A stretch of 16,606 bases of DNA, from assembly GCA_015163845.1 (NCBI GenBank), contig JAAOII010000133.1:1-16606 (forward strand). The letters run 5' to 3'. Source of the DNA: Candidatus Portiera sp. GTDB taxonomy: Bacteria; Pseudomonadota; Gammaproteobacteria; CBDBNL01; JAAOII01. A program made the translations under genes and the position numbers. The number at the start of each line of letters is the position of its first letter. Position 1 is the stretch's first letter. Positions 1 through 6,956 of this stretch are shown here, piece by piece. The notes under the pieces were generated by a model. It made no database searches. It was not told where the DNA came from and saw only the letters and a program-made list of their open reading frames with translations.

Positions 1-182
1 ATATTATATGTAAGAAGTAGGGTTGCAAAAACACCCACAAGCACTAAAAAAATATCAGTGGTCACACTATAGATACGATTTCTTGCCTCAATCCTAGCTA
101 TCAACTTGTCCATATCTGGCGGAGGAGTATCTTCTGGCTTCTTCCAAAACATAAGGAACTTATTCATAGCTGCCTTAGTCAT
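1..182 (-). CDS. Small membrane-anchored protein, partial (copy A of tandem pair)
   Basis: Reading leftward from ATG at 182 the frame stays open to the window edge (60 codons, no stop), so the gene is cut off. The protein starts MTKAAMNKFLMFWKK, continues with a short polar, Pro-rich and charged helix (PEDTPPPDMDKLIARIEARNR) and ends in a hydrophobic stretch (about residues 43-60) that should be one membrane helix. It is almost identical to the gene just upstream from residue 12 on; only the first residues differ. Its ATG overlaps the upstream TGA as ATGA, so it is probably translationally coupled. I recognise no family; the layout (short helix plus C-terminal anchor) recalls small coiled-coil anchored proteins. 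Function unknown. Confidence 0.6.
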   Translation of the reverse strand, partial: MTKAAMNKFLMFWKKPEDTPPPDMDKLIARIEARNRIYSVTTDIFLVLVGVFATLLLTYN

Positions 183-337
183 ATATTATATGTAAGAAGT
201 AGGGTTGCAAAAACACCCACAAGCACTAAAAAAATATCAGTGGTCACACTATAGATACGATTTCTTGCCTCAATCCTAGCTATCAACTTGTCCATATCTG
301 GCGGAGGAGTATCTTCTGGTTTCTTCCCAAACATAAA
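1..337. repeat. Near-perfect tandem duplication, period 182 bp
   Basis: Positions 1-155 recur at 183-337 with a constant 182-bp offset. Over 1-154 only two substitutions are visible (138/320 and 146/328), then the copies diverge abruptly around the 5' ends of the two small genes. The unit equals one whole gene including its stop/start overlap, so this is a whole-gene tandem duplication, either recent or kept uniform by gene conversion. Whether a third copy lies to the left cannot be seen. Confidence 0.93.
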
Positions 338-355
338 ATTTCTATTCATGTTCAT
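179..355 (-). CDS. Small membrane-anchored protein (copy B of tandem pair), 58 aa
   Basis: This complete minus-strand ORF starts at ATG 355 and stops at TGA 181-179. It encodes 58 residues: a short N-terminus (MNMNRNFMFGKK), a charged helix (about 13-35) and a hydrophobic C-terminal helix (about 39-58). From the KKPEDTPPP segment to the end it is identical to copy A. At DNA level the two copies differ at only two of the first 154 aligned positions: one synonymous AAG/AAA, one Trp/Gly change. It starts 15 bp after the stop of the upstream 114-aa gene, so the three genes are likely one transcript. There is no strong Shine-Dalgarno, which fits translation coupled to the upstream gene. Family not recognised; single-pass inner-membrane location is inferred from hydrophobicity. 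Confidence 0.6.
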   Translation of the reverse strand: MNMNRNFMFGKKPEDTPPPDMDKLIARIEARNRIYSVTTDIFLVLVGVFATLLLTYNI

Positions 356-370
356 AATTATATCACTAAA

Positions 371-715
371 CTAAAAAAATAACAATCTTATGCCAGCAGC
401 TAATATAAGAATAGATATTCCTCCCGCCAGTTTGTAGATAAAACTTATTGTCGCTTCAGATACAGCAATGAACTTGTCTACTTGAACAAATCTATCATTT
501 GCCACAATGAATTTATTGTCCATACGAGTACTTAGGCGGTTAACTATCTTAGCTACTGCTTTTGCTTGCTTTTCATCCATCCCTGCCTCTTGCAATTCAT
601 CAAGTGCGTCAGAATATACCCTTGAACCACTGCTATTTACTAAATTGCCATTTGCTCCATTGAGGGGAGCAGGCCGCTTGACTGATGTCTCTGCCACCAA
701 GTTATTTTGTCTCAT
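371..715 (-). CDS. DUF1640/CCDC90-like membrane-anchored coiled-coil protein, 114 aa
   Basis: The protein has a polar N-terminus (1-33), a helical segment (about 34-62) with the pattern LDELQEAGMDEKQAKAVAKI, a charged linker (63-85) and a C-terminal hydrophobic helix (about 91-113). 'L-x-E-A-G-[MF]-x-E-x-Q-A-x-A' followed by an amphipathic region and a C-terminal membrane helix is typical of bacterial DUF1640 (CCDC90-like) proteins; the match is from memory. Start ATG 715 is preceded by an AGGAAA Shine-Dalgarno at suitable spacing. It appears to be the first gene of a leftward three-gene set whose other members also end in one membrane helix, and it diverges from the restriction operon. Molecular role unknown. 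Confidence 0.65.
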   Translation of the reverse strand: MRQNNLVAETSVKRPAPLNGANGNLVNSSGSRVYSDALDELQEAGMDEKQAKAVAKIVNRLSTRMDNKFIVANDRFVQVDKFIAVSEATISFIYKLAGGISILILAAGIRLLFF

Positions 716-781
716 AATGAGTTTTCCTAGTTAAAGATATTTACTACAAATTTCACACATTACAAGGAGAAAACACCAAGA

Positions 782-807
782 TATATGCTTTATTTGCTAA
801 GCATATA
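782..807. repeat. Inverted repeat, 9-bp arms, 8-nt loop
   Basis: TATATGCTT (782-790) is exactly complementary to AAGCATATA (799-807), with TATTTGCT between. It lies about 70 bp upstream of the leftward 114-aa gene, so it may be an operator or a hairpin in the 5' leader of that transcript. No T-run follows on either strand, so a terminator is unlikely. Confidence 0.55.
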
Positions 808-927
808 GGTGACACCCTCATTGGTCCCGCCTCTTACTTCTAATATATAAGCTAAATCTTGCATATGCATGGCAGAATGTTACCTCCCAATGCCCAGATC
901 CAGTCCATTTAGCCCGTATCAGCCATC

Positions 928-950
928 TTTTTTACTATTTAAGTAAAAAA
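928..950. repeat. Perfect inverted repeat TTTTTTACT-ATTTA-AGTAAAAAA
   Basis: Nine-bp arms flank a 5-nt loop just upstream of the rightward promoter (-35 region begins at 965). Because the arms end in T6 and A6 the structure has tails on both strands, so it could be a weak bidirectional terminator insulating the two transcription units. It could equally be a protein-binding site. The stem is AT-rich and would be weak as RNA. Confidence 0.55.
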
Positions 951-964
951 GTAGGGGTATATAC

Positions 965-992
965 TTGCATATTCTATATTATGTGGTATAAT
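965..992 (+). promoter_or_regulatory. Sigma70-type extended -10 promoter for the hsd operon
   Basis: The -10 box TATAAT (987-992) is a perfect consensus preceded by TG at 984-985 (TGnTATAAT, extended -10). A weak -35 TTGCAT (965-970) lies 16 bp upstream. Transcription would start near 999, leaving a leader of only about 14 nt before the first ATG at 1013. It is the best promoter seen in front of the restriction operon. Confidence 0.65.
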
Positions 993-1012
993 ACTATCAT
1001 ACAGGTTAAATT

Positions 1013-1702
1013 ATGATTATAGGTATTAAATATAAAATGGTGAATAGGACATTAAAGCTCGGAGATATTGCGGAAATGAAGATGGGGTATAACTCCATTA
1101 ACAGGCGTGATATCAAGCCACAAAGTCGCGAAGAACTATCTAAGAAGGGTATAGATTCTTATGATATCAACAGAAGATGGCTTCCATTCATAAACATAAA
1201 AGATGTCCGTGAAGGAAAGCCACTTATAGCAGAGAATCTTAAGCTGATAGCGGAAAGTTATTTAGATGGCCGCACCATGCGCCTAGAACCAGATGACATC
1301 TTATTACTTTCTCATGGAGATCGTTTCTTAGCTGCTCTCATCCCAGATTCCTTACCTAGGTCAATTTGCTCTGTATTCTTCCAGATCATAAGAATAAATC
1401 CAGCACAGCACCTATTGCCTGCCTATGTTTGCTGGCAGCTTAACCGCTCCAGCACAATGCATCATCTGAAACGCAGGTCAGTCGGAACTATGATCAAATA
1501 TATCCCCCGCAAAGAAATCATGGATTTGCAGATACCTATTCCAAATATTGACATCCAGAGGCAGGTCGCAGACATAGAAGAAATGCGTTTAAGAGAGAAT
1601 GCTTTGACACAAGAATTATTAGAGAAGAGAAACTTAATGATAAAAACCAAATTAGATAATTTAATTAATAACACAAGGAGTGAAAATGATAGAACAAACT
1701 AA
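1013..1702 (+). CDS. Half-size type I restriction specificity (HsdS-like) protein, 229 aa
   Basis: The protein has one target-recognition domain (about 14-178, beginning TLKLGDIAEMKMGY) and one helical arm (about 180-218, starting IPIPNIDIQRQVADIEEMR). That is half of a usual HsdS, which carries two TRDs and two helical spacers in 380-450 residues. Half-S proteins can dimerise to make a working two-half recognition subunit (known from truncated type I S subunits); that this one does is inference. ATG 1013 has AGG seven nt upstream; an in-frame ATG at 1037 is an alternative. Its 3' end overlaps hsdM by 17 nt, so the two are coupled. A separate full hsdS lies after hsdM, making three TRDs in the operon. 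Confidence 0.85.
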   Translation: MIIGIKYKMVNRTLKLGDIAEMKMGYNSINRRDIKPQSREELSKKGIDSYDINRRWLPFINIKDVREGKPLIAENLKLIAESYLDGRTMRLEPDDILLLSHGDRFLAALIPDSLPRSICSVFFQIIRINPAQHLLPAYVCWQLNRSSTMHHLKRRSVGTMIKYIPRKEIMDLQIPIPNIDIQRQVADIEEMRLRENALTQELLEKRNLMIKTKLDNLINNTRSENDRTN

Positions 1703-3263
1703 AGATAAAGAGATTAAGAAGGGGATTAACCAAGGAGTTATTCAAGGCAAAGCCGAAGATAAATTTGAAGAGGTCAAAAAGATTGTATGGGATGCCTGTA
1801 ATATTTTTAGGGGCTCAATGGACGCCACTAGCTACAAGGACTTCATATTGCATATGCTGTTCCTGAAATATATATCCGACATCCAAGAAGCCCTATTAGA
1901 AGAAATGCCTGCTAATATAAAAGGTCACAAGGACCGCGAAGAATCATACCGTGAGTCATTGGATTTTAATATTCCAGATAATGCTACTTTCAATGCTATA
2001 TATAAGCAAAAGAATACTGATCAACCACTGGGAGCAATCATTGATAAAGCATTTGCCGACATAAAAGAATATGATGAAGTCAATAAAGATAAACTTGAGG
2101 ATGTGTTCCAAGGAGTGAAATTTAACAGCCCCATTCTATTAGGTGGCATACAAAGTAGCAATGACCTCCTTAGACAATTACTTGAGGCATTCAACAAACT
2201 GGACTTGCGCCCCCAACCAGACATGAGCGACATCATAGGCGAGACCTATATGTTCCTAATAGAAAGATTTGCATCAGATGCGGGCAAAAAAGCTGGAGAG
2301 TTCTTTACCCCCCGCCAAATATCACGCCTCTTGGCAAAACTTGCCGACCCCTCTGCCCATGACAATGTGTGTGATCCAGCGGCTGGCTCTGGCGGACTCC
2401 TTCTCCAAGTAGCAGCAGAAGTCAAACCTAAAAAAGTATTCCTGCATGGCATGGAAAACAACTCTGGCACTTGGTCTCTATGCAAAATGAATATGTTCGT
2501 CCATGGCCATTCTGGACAAAACATCCATAAATGCGATTCTCTTCTATACCCAAAATTAGTTGACAAAAACAACAAACTGCAAACCTTTGATTTAGTAGTA
2601 GCTAATCCACCCTTCTCCCTCAAGAATTGGGGCAGAGACAGAGTAGAGAATGACACCTATGGTCGCTTTCATCGTGGGATACCTCCCAGCAAAGCAGCCG
2701 ACTGGGCTTTCATCACCCACATGATTGAGTCAGCTAAACCCGGCAAAGGACGTGTAGCTGTAATCACCCCCCATGGAGTTCTCTTCCGCGGAGCCGCTGA
2801 AGGAGTTATCCGCCAAGCATTTATCCAAGAGAACTTGTTGGACGCAGTCATCGGCTTACCCTCCAATCTATTCCAGACCACTGGCATACCTGTCGCCATT
2901 CTCATCTTTGACAGAAAAAGAGAAGAAGGCGGCCCCAGAGCAGACGCCAAAGATGTAATCTTCATAGACGCCAGTGCTGAATATATTGATGAAAGAAATC
3001 AAAACTCACTTAGCGAAGAACACCTAACTAAAATAATAGATACTTATAAAGACCGCAAAGAAATAAAACGCTATTCTCGTAAAGTCACCTTGGATGAAAT
3101 TAAAGAGACCGGCTACAACCTCAACATATCCCGCTATGTTGATAGCTTTCCTGAAGAAGAAAAAGTAAATGTCGCCAAAGTCCAAAAAGAAATACTCGAG
3201 CTAGAAAGCCAACTGGCTAAAACCCAAAAACAAATGAAGAAGTTCTTGGAGGATATAGCATGA
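1686..3263 (+). CDS. hsdM: Type I restriction-modification DNA methyltransferase (HsdM), 525 aa
   Basis: This is the modification subunit, an adenine-N6 methyltransferase using S-adenosylmethionine, working as M2S and also part of the R2M2S complex. Visible domains: helical HsdM N-terminal domain (about 28-160), the GEFFTPR lead-in (204-210), SAM-binding motif I DPAAGSGG (230-237) and catalytic motif IV NPPF (307-310). A charged helical tail (about 490-525) should contact HsdS. Start choice: an in-frame GTG at 1680 is possible, but AAGGAG at 1675-1680 overlaps it and sits five nt before ATG 1686, so ATG 1686 is the likely start. It overlaps the half-S gene upstream and shares ATGA with hsdS downstream. 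All key motifs are intact, so it should be active. Confidence 0.96.
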   Translation: MIEQTKDKEIKKGINQGVIQGKAEDKFEEVKKIVWDACNIFRGSMDATSYKDFILHMLFLKYISDIQEALLEEMPANIKGHKDREESYRESLDFNIPDNATFNAIYKQKNTDQPLGAIIDKAFADIKEYDEVNKDKLEDVFQGVKFNSPILLGGIQSSNDLLRQLLEAFNKLDLRPQPDMSDIIGETYMFLIERFASDAGKKAGEFFTPRQISRLLAKLADPSAHDNVCDPAAGSGGLLLQVAAEVKPKKVFLHGMENNSGTWSLCKMNMFVHGHSGQNIHKCDSLLYPKLVDKNNKLQTFDLVVANPPFSLKNWGRDRVENDTYGRFHRGIPPSKAADWAFITHMIESAKPGKGRVAVITPHGVLFRGAAEGVIRQAFIQENLLDAVIGLPSNLFQTTGIPVAILIFDRKREEGGPRADAKDVIFIDASAEYIDERNQNSLSEEHLTKIIDTYKDRKEIKRYSRKVTLDEIKETGYNLNISRYVDSFPEEEKVNVAKVQKEILELESQLAKTQKQMKKFLEDIA

Positions 3264-4396
3264 AGCATAAGAATATTAAATCAAATGGAAAATGCTCTGT
3301 GGTGGATTTAGATAAGTTATGCTTTGTCCGCAAGGGCATGAGTGTAACTAAAGACAAAATAAAAAGTGGCCGCATACCAGTAATTGCTGGAGGGAAAGCA
3401 CCTGCTTATTATCATAGTGAATCCAATAGAGATGGCAATGTAATTACAGTAAGTGCATCTGGAGCAAATGCGGGGTTTGTTAACTTTTTTACACAACCTA
3501 TATTCGCATCAGATTGTTCTACCGTAGAAGTAATAGATCCTAAAAAAACTGATATTTCTTATGTTTACTTGAACTTGCAGAACCAACAAAATATTTTATA
3601 CTCATATCAGCAAGGTGGGGCACAACCTCATGTATATCCAGCAGATATAGTTAAATTAAAAATTCCTATCCCCTCCATAGAAGAGCAAAAAGAAATAGTC
3701 AAAACTATCTCAACTTGGGATACTGCTATTGACAACATTAAAAAACAGATAACCGCTCATAATAAACAACGTTCTGGTATCCTACAGAAGTTATTGGAGG
3801 ATAATCTAAAAAAATATCCAATGATTACACTAGAACAAATCTTTAATATAGAAGTGGTTCCGTCTAAAAAGGATGTGCTAGTAGAACAAGGAAAGTATTT
3901 TGTAATTGATATGGGAGGAGTATCTTCTTCAGGAGAGTTGATTAAAAAGAAAATGACAGATACCACAGAGCACATGTTAGAGGTTAACGATCTAATAATG
4001 CCAAAAGATGATATAGGCCATGGGAATATCTTAGGGAAAGTTGCCATTATAGATACCGCCAATAAATATGTGCTTGGCGACCATGTATTCAGATTGTGTA
4101 ATAAAAGTCAAAACAATATTCAATTCTTAAGAATATTAATTAACAGCCCAAAGATTAACAGATCTATTAAGCGACTCGGCAATGGAACCTCACAGATTGG
4201 ACTTAGGAAATCAGATATTCTCAAACATCTGCTTCCTATCCCAGATATAAAAGAACAAAACAAAATATCTACCGAAGTTCTAACTTGGGAAAGGAAAATA
4301 TATCTGCTAGAAACAATACTATCTAAATACGAATTACAACGCAAGGGATTAATACAAAAGTTGTTAGGCAACATAACCAAAAACGCCAAACACTAA
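3260..4396 (+). CDS. hsdS: Type I restriction specificity subunit (HsdS), 378 aa, two TRDs
   Basis: This subunit recognises the bipartite DNA target and sets the sequence for methylation and cutting. TRD1 spans about 14-138 and TRD2 about 188-327. Each is followed by a helical spacer: 139-182, with IPIPSIEEQKEIVKTI and QRSGILQKLLEDN, and 326-371, with LPIPDIKEQNKIS and QRKGLIQKLLGN. The repeated 'IP-P-I-EQ' and 'QR-G-QKLL' blocks are the internal repeat typical of HsdS. ATG 3260 overlaps the hsdM stop (ATGA) and has GGAGGA at 3248-3253. At 378 residues it is at the short end of the family but complete. The target sequence cannot be predicted by eye. Confidence 0.95.
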   Translation: MKHKNIKSNGKCSVVDLDKLCFVRKGMSVTKDKIKSGRIPVIAGGKAPAYYHSESNRDGNVITVSASGANAGFVNFFTQPIFASDCSTVEVIDPKKTDISYVYLNLQNQQNILYSYQQGGAQPHVYPADIVKLKIPIPSIEEQKEIVKTISTWDTAIDNIKKQITAHNKQRSGILQKLLEDNLKKYPMITLEQIFNIEVVPSKKDVLVEQGKYFVIDMGGVSSSGELIKKKMTDTTEHMLEVNDLIMPKDDIGHGNILGKVAIIDTANKYVLGDHVFRLCNKSQNNIQFLRILINSPKINRSIKRLGNGTSQIGLRKSDILKHLLPIPDIKEQNKISTEVLTWERKIYLLETILSKYELQRKGLIQKLLGNITKNAKH

Positions 4397-4520
4397 TATG
4401 AAAGAATACTTAATATCTACAATAACACGTCAAATGGGAAAGTTTGATTTATGGTTGTATATTTAGCACATGAAGAGGGATTTATTTTATTATTAACAAT
4501 TTAATACGGAGGAAACAATT
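4397..4520 (+). other. Intergenic spacer hsdS-rloC with micro-ORF and strong Shine-Dalgarno
   Basis: This is the only sizeable gap inside the operon. It holds GGAGGA at 4508-4513, seven nt before the rloC ATG, and TTATTAACAAT at 4490-4500, which recurs before the 321-aa gene at 10391-10401. A 22-codon ORF (4398-4466) starts one nt after the hsdS stop, with no ribosome site of its own. I see no terminator hairpin and no convincing -35/-10 pair, so read-through from hsdS is likely. Confidence 0.45.
4508..4513 (+). promoter_or_regulatory. Strong Shine-Dalgarno GGAGGA of rloC
   Basis: GGAGGA lies seven nt before ATG 4521, fixing the start. It shows that the nuclease gene is translated independently rather than coupled to hsdS, unlike the hsdM-hsdS junction. 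Confidence 0.8.
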
Positions 4521-6941
4521 ATGACAAATGACAGTAATACTTATACGATAGTTAAAAAAATTAACGACATCTATCCAAATGATATATGCAATACATTTGA
4601 ATGGGTGGCGGATGCTAAAGAGTTCAGCAAATGTAACGTGATTTATGGCAGAAATGGTTCTGGTAAAAGTTCTATTTCTAGAATGCTCGGAGATATAGAT
4701 AATCATCTCATAGATAGATTGATTGACAGTAGCTCAAATACAACAAGTGAAAATATTCGTGTTTTTTCTCCTGATTATATTGATTCTAAGATGCAGTATT
4801 CTAAACTTGACCAATATAAAGAAGGGAATTCTGACCTTGCAGAAATAGAAAAAGTTTTATATCTAGGAGAGACATCTAAGTTGATTGATGAATTATCAGA
4901 TCAAGGGGATATCCTAAGTTCAATACAAGATCAAGTAGGCAAGAAAACGAACGGTCTAAATGATGTGTTATCTGGATGGGCCCGCGATATTAAAGATGAT
5001 ATTGGACGGATTGGGAAAAACAACTTTAGCAGTTTTGATAAGAGGAAGATGCTAATTTATATTGAAGAGTTAGATAAGGAAATTAGAAATAAGAATTGGG
5101 TGCCGCCTGTTGACTTGGACGAGAATATATTTAAGCAACAGAAAATTGCTAAGGAAGATTCTAAAGAAACTATAGCTCCTATTAATTTTACGAGCGATGA
5201 GAGCTTAAAGATTACTGTCGAAAAAATGGAGGGCCAATTCAACAAAGTGGTTGAATTATGTAATAAGAAGGTAGATCCCAAAAATACGGATCAATTTAAA
5301 AATAAAGATGAATTTAATACGTGGGTAAGACAAGGATTAACTTTACATGAACAACATAATTCACAGGATAAATGCCAGTTTTGTAGCCAGGGTATAGATG
5401 ATGACTTATGGCAAAAGATAGCTACCCGCTTTAACGAATATTATGAAAAACTTGAGAAGGATATAACTGATGAGATAAAGAGTGTCAAGTTAAGATTAAT
5501 TAATATCCATGAATTGAAAGAAAAGCTCCCCTCAGAAAGTTTCTATGTTGAGTATAAGGAATCATATACAAATTTATTTGATAAATTAATTGAAGACACT
5601 GAAAGATACAATGCCTTCCAAAATGAACTACTTAAATGCTTGGAAAATAAACAGCTCAACCTTATAAAGCACCAAAATGCAACTGTGGAAGTGCCTCCCA
5701 TAGATATTACAGGCAAAGTAAAATTATTGGATGAAATTATAACAAAAAATGATGAATATACTGGAGATATTAAATTAAAAAGGAGTGAGGCATTACATGA
5801 AGCAACTAAATCTATAATCATAAAGAATAAATGGATTGATAATTATAATCAAATGGCAAAACAGATATCTTCTTTAAAGAGTGATGAAAAAATTGCTGAT
5901 GATGTAGTCAATAAAACGATGGAACTCATAAGTAACAGCGATCAAAGTTTGGTAGAATTAAATGAAAAATTAAATGCTTGTTTTCATAATCAAAGAGTAC
6001 AGTTTAATATTTCCGAAAACCAGAATGGGTATACTATCAAAAGAAATGAGAAACCAGCTAAACATTTAAGCCGAGGAGAAAAAAATATGATTGCATTAAT
6101 CTATTTCTTACATTCCATAAATAGTGAAATTATCTCTGGCAAAAATCTGTGTGTAATCTTGGATGATCCTATAACAAGCTTTGATGATGAACATTTTCAT
6201 TTTGCTATAGCTGCTATAGTCAATGCTATCAAAAATGATGATGTTGATGATGATAATTCAAAATCAATAACCCAATTCATTTTGCTAACACATAATATCA
6301 GGTTAATTGAGCAGTTATCTTATCCATTACAACATGATTCTGACAAATATAATTATTATGAAATAACAAATACTCATGATCTAGATCATTCCACAATAAG
6401 AATAAAAAACATGCATAAACAATACTTAAAAAATATATCAGAGTATTACAACATATTTAAGCAAGTACATGGTTTTTTTCTAAAAAGGGGAAAACTTACT
6501 CAGTATGAAAAAATGATTGCTGCTAACCCATTGCGTAGATTAATAGAATCATTTGGTTATATATATTGTCCTGATAATAAAGGTTTAACAGACATCATAG
6601 AACAAATTTTTAATGATAGAGCTCAAAAAATAAATAATGATGGAAATAATAATACCAGCATTAGTTCTAAAAATACTGCCACTAAAATAGATAATACTAT
6701 TCATGCTTTGGTAATAAGCGACTCTACCAATAAAGGGAGTCATGCTAAAAGCCCAGCAGATAGTAATATATATAAGATATCTTCTTATGATGCAATTCCT
6801 GAAAGCATAAAAGATATTATGAATGCTATGGAAATTTTATGCCCAACACATATTAAGGGCATGCAACAAATATGTAGTGAGCCACCACCCAAAAGGAAAA
6901 ATAACAAGCAAATAGAGATCGAATTACAACAAGCAAGTTAA
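4521..6941 (+). CDS. rloC: RloC/PrrC-like anticodon nuclease: ABC-type ATPase with R-E-H triad, 806 aa
   Basis: Visible motifs in order: Walker A GRNGSGKSS (43-51); IRVFSPDYI (79-87), typical of the AAA_13 group; coiled-coil-rich middle with CQFC (285-288), a candidate zinc hook; ABC signature LSRGEK (516-521); Walker B VILDDP (545-550); switch-like LTHN (589-592); then R672-x3-E676 and H741 (NKGSH). PrrC of E. coli cuts tRNA-Lys with an Arg-Glu-His triad spaced the same way for R-E. RloC adds a longer ATPase with zinc hook and excises the wobble nucleotide. The length, about twice PrrC, and the CxxC favour RloC. The hsdS-x-hsdR position matches prrC and rloC loci. Inferred role: growth arrest when restriction is blocked by phage or DNA is damaged. 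The E-H stretch carries an Asn/Ser-rich insert (about 702-722). Sequence is very AT-rich. Nuclease activity is inferred. Confidence 0.85.
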   Translation: MTNDSNTYTIVKKINDIYPNDICNTFEWVADAKEFSKCNVIYGRNGSGKSSISRMLGDIDNHLIDRLIDSSSNTTSENIRVFSPDYIDSKMQYSKLDQYKEGNSDLAEIEKVLYLGETSKLIDELSDQGDILSSIQDQVGKKTNGLNDVLSGWARDIKDDIGRIGKNNFSSFDKRKMLIYIEELDKEIRNKNWVPPVDLDENIFKQQKIAKEDSKETIAPINFTSDESLKITVEKMEGQFNKVVELCNKKVDPKNTDQFKNKDEFNTWVRQGLTLHEQHNSQDKCQFCSQGIDDDLWQKIATRFNEYYEKLEKDITDEIKSVKLRLINIHELKEKLPSESFYVEYKESYTNLFDKLIEDTERYNAFQNELLKCLENKQLNLIKHQNATVEVPPIDITGKVKLLDEIITKNDEYTGDIKLKRSEALHEATKSIIIKNKWIDNYNQMAKQISSLKSDEKIADDVVNKTMELISNSDQSLVELNEKLNACFHNQRVQFNISENQNGYTIKRNEKPAKHLSRGEKNMIALIYFLHSINSEIISGKNLCVILDDPITSFDDEHFHFAIAAIVNAIKNDDVDDDNSKSITQFILLTHNIRLIEQLSYPLQHDSDKYNYYEITNTHDLDHSTIRIKNMHKQYLKNISEYYNIFKQVHGFFLKRGKLTQYEKMIAANPLRRLIESFGYIYCPDNKGLTDIIEQIFNDRAQKINNDGNNNTSISSKNTATKIDNTIHALVISDSTNKGSHAKSPADSNIYKISSYDAIPESIKDIMNAMEILCPTHIKGMQQICSEPPPKRKNNKQIEIELQQAS

Positions 6942-6956
6942 CCAACAACTACTACT

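Larger units (their letters stand above)
716..1012. other. Divergent intergenic region between small membrane genes and hsd operon
   Basis: About 300 bp with no convincing ORF. It separates leftward from rightward transcription and holds two perfect 9-bp inverted repeats (782-807 and 928-950), a 10-bp palindrome TGCATATGCA (860-869) and an extended -10 promoter (965-992). Such a layout suits regulation of both directions, but no operator of a known regulator family is recognised. Confidence 0.7.

Noticed and set aside
507..734. 75-codon plus-strand ORF opposite the DUF1640-like gene
   Set aside because: It lies antisense to a gene with a good ribosome site and family-like features, and it has no ribosome site of its own.
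1680..1688. GTG at 1680 as the hsdM start
   Set aside because: The GTG overlaps the AAGGAG ribosome site, which is correctly spaced for ATG 1686.
4554..4560. A7 tract near the start of rloC as a phase-variation switch
   Set aside because: Seven A residues encode Val-Lys-Lys-Ile in an AT-rich gene; similar short runs occur by chance here and in hsdS. Too short to argue for switching.
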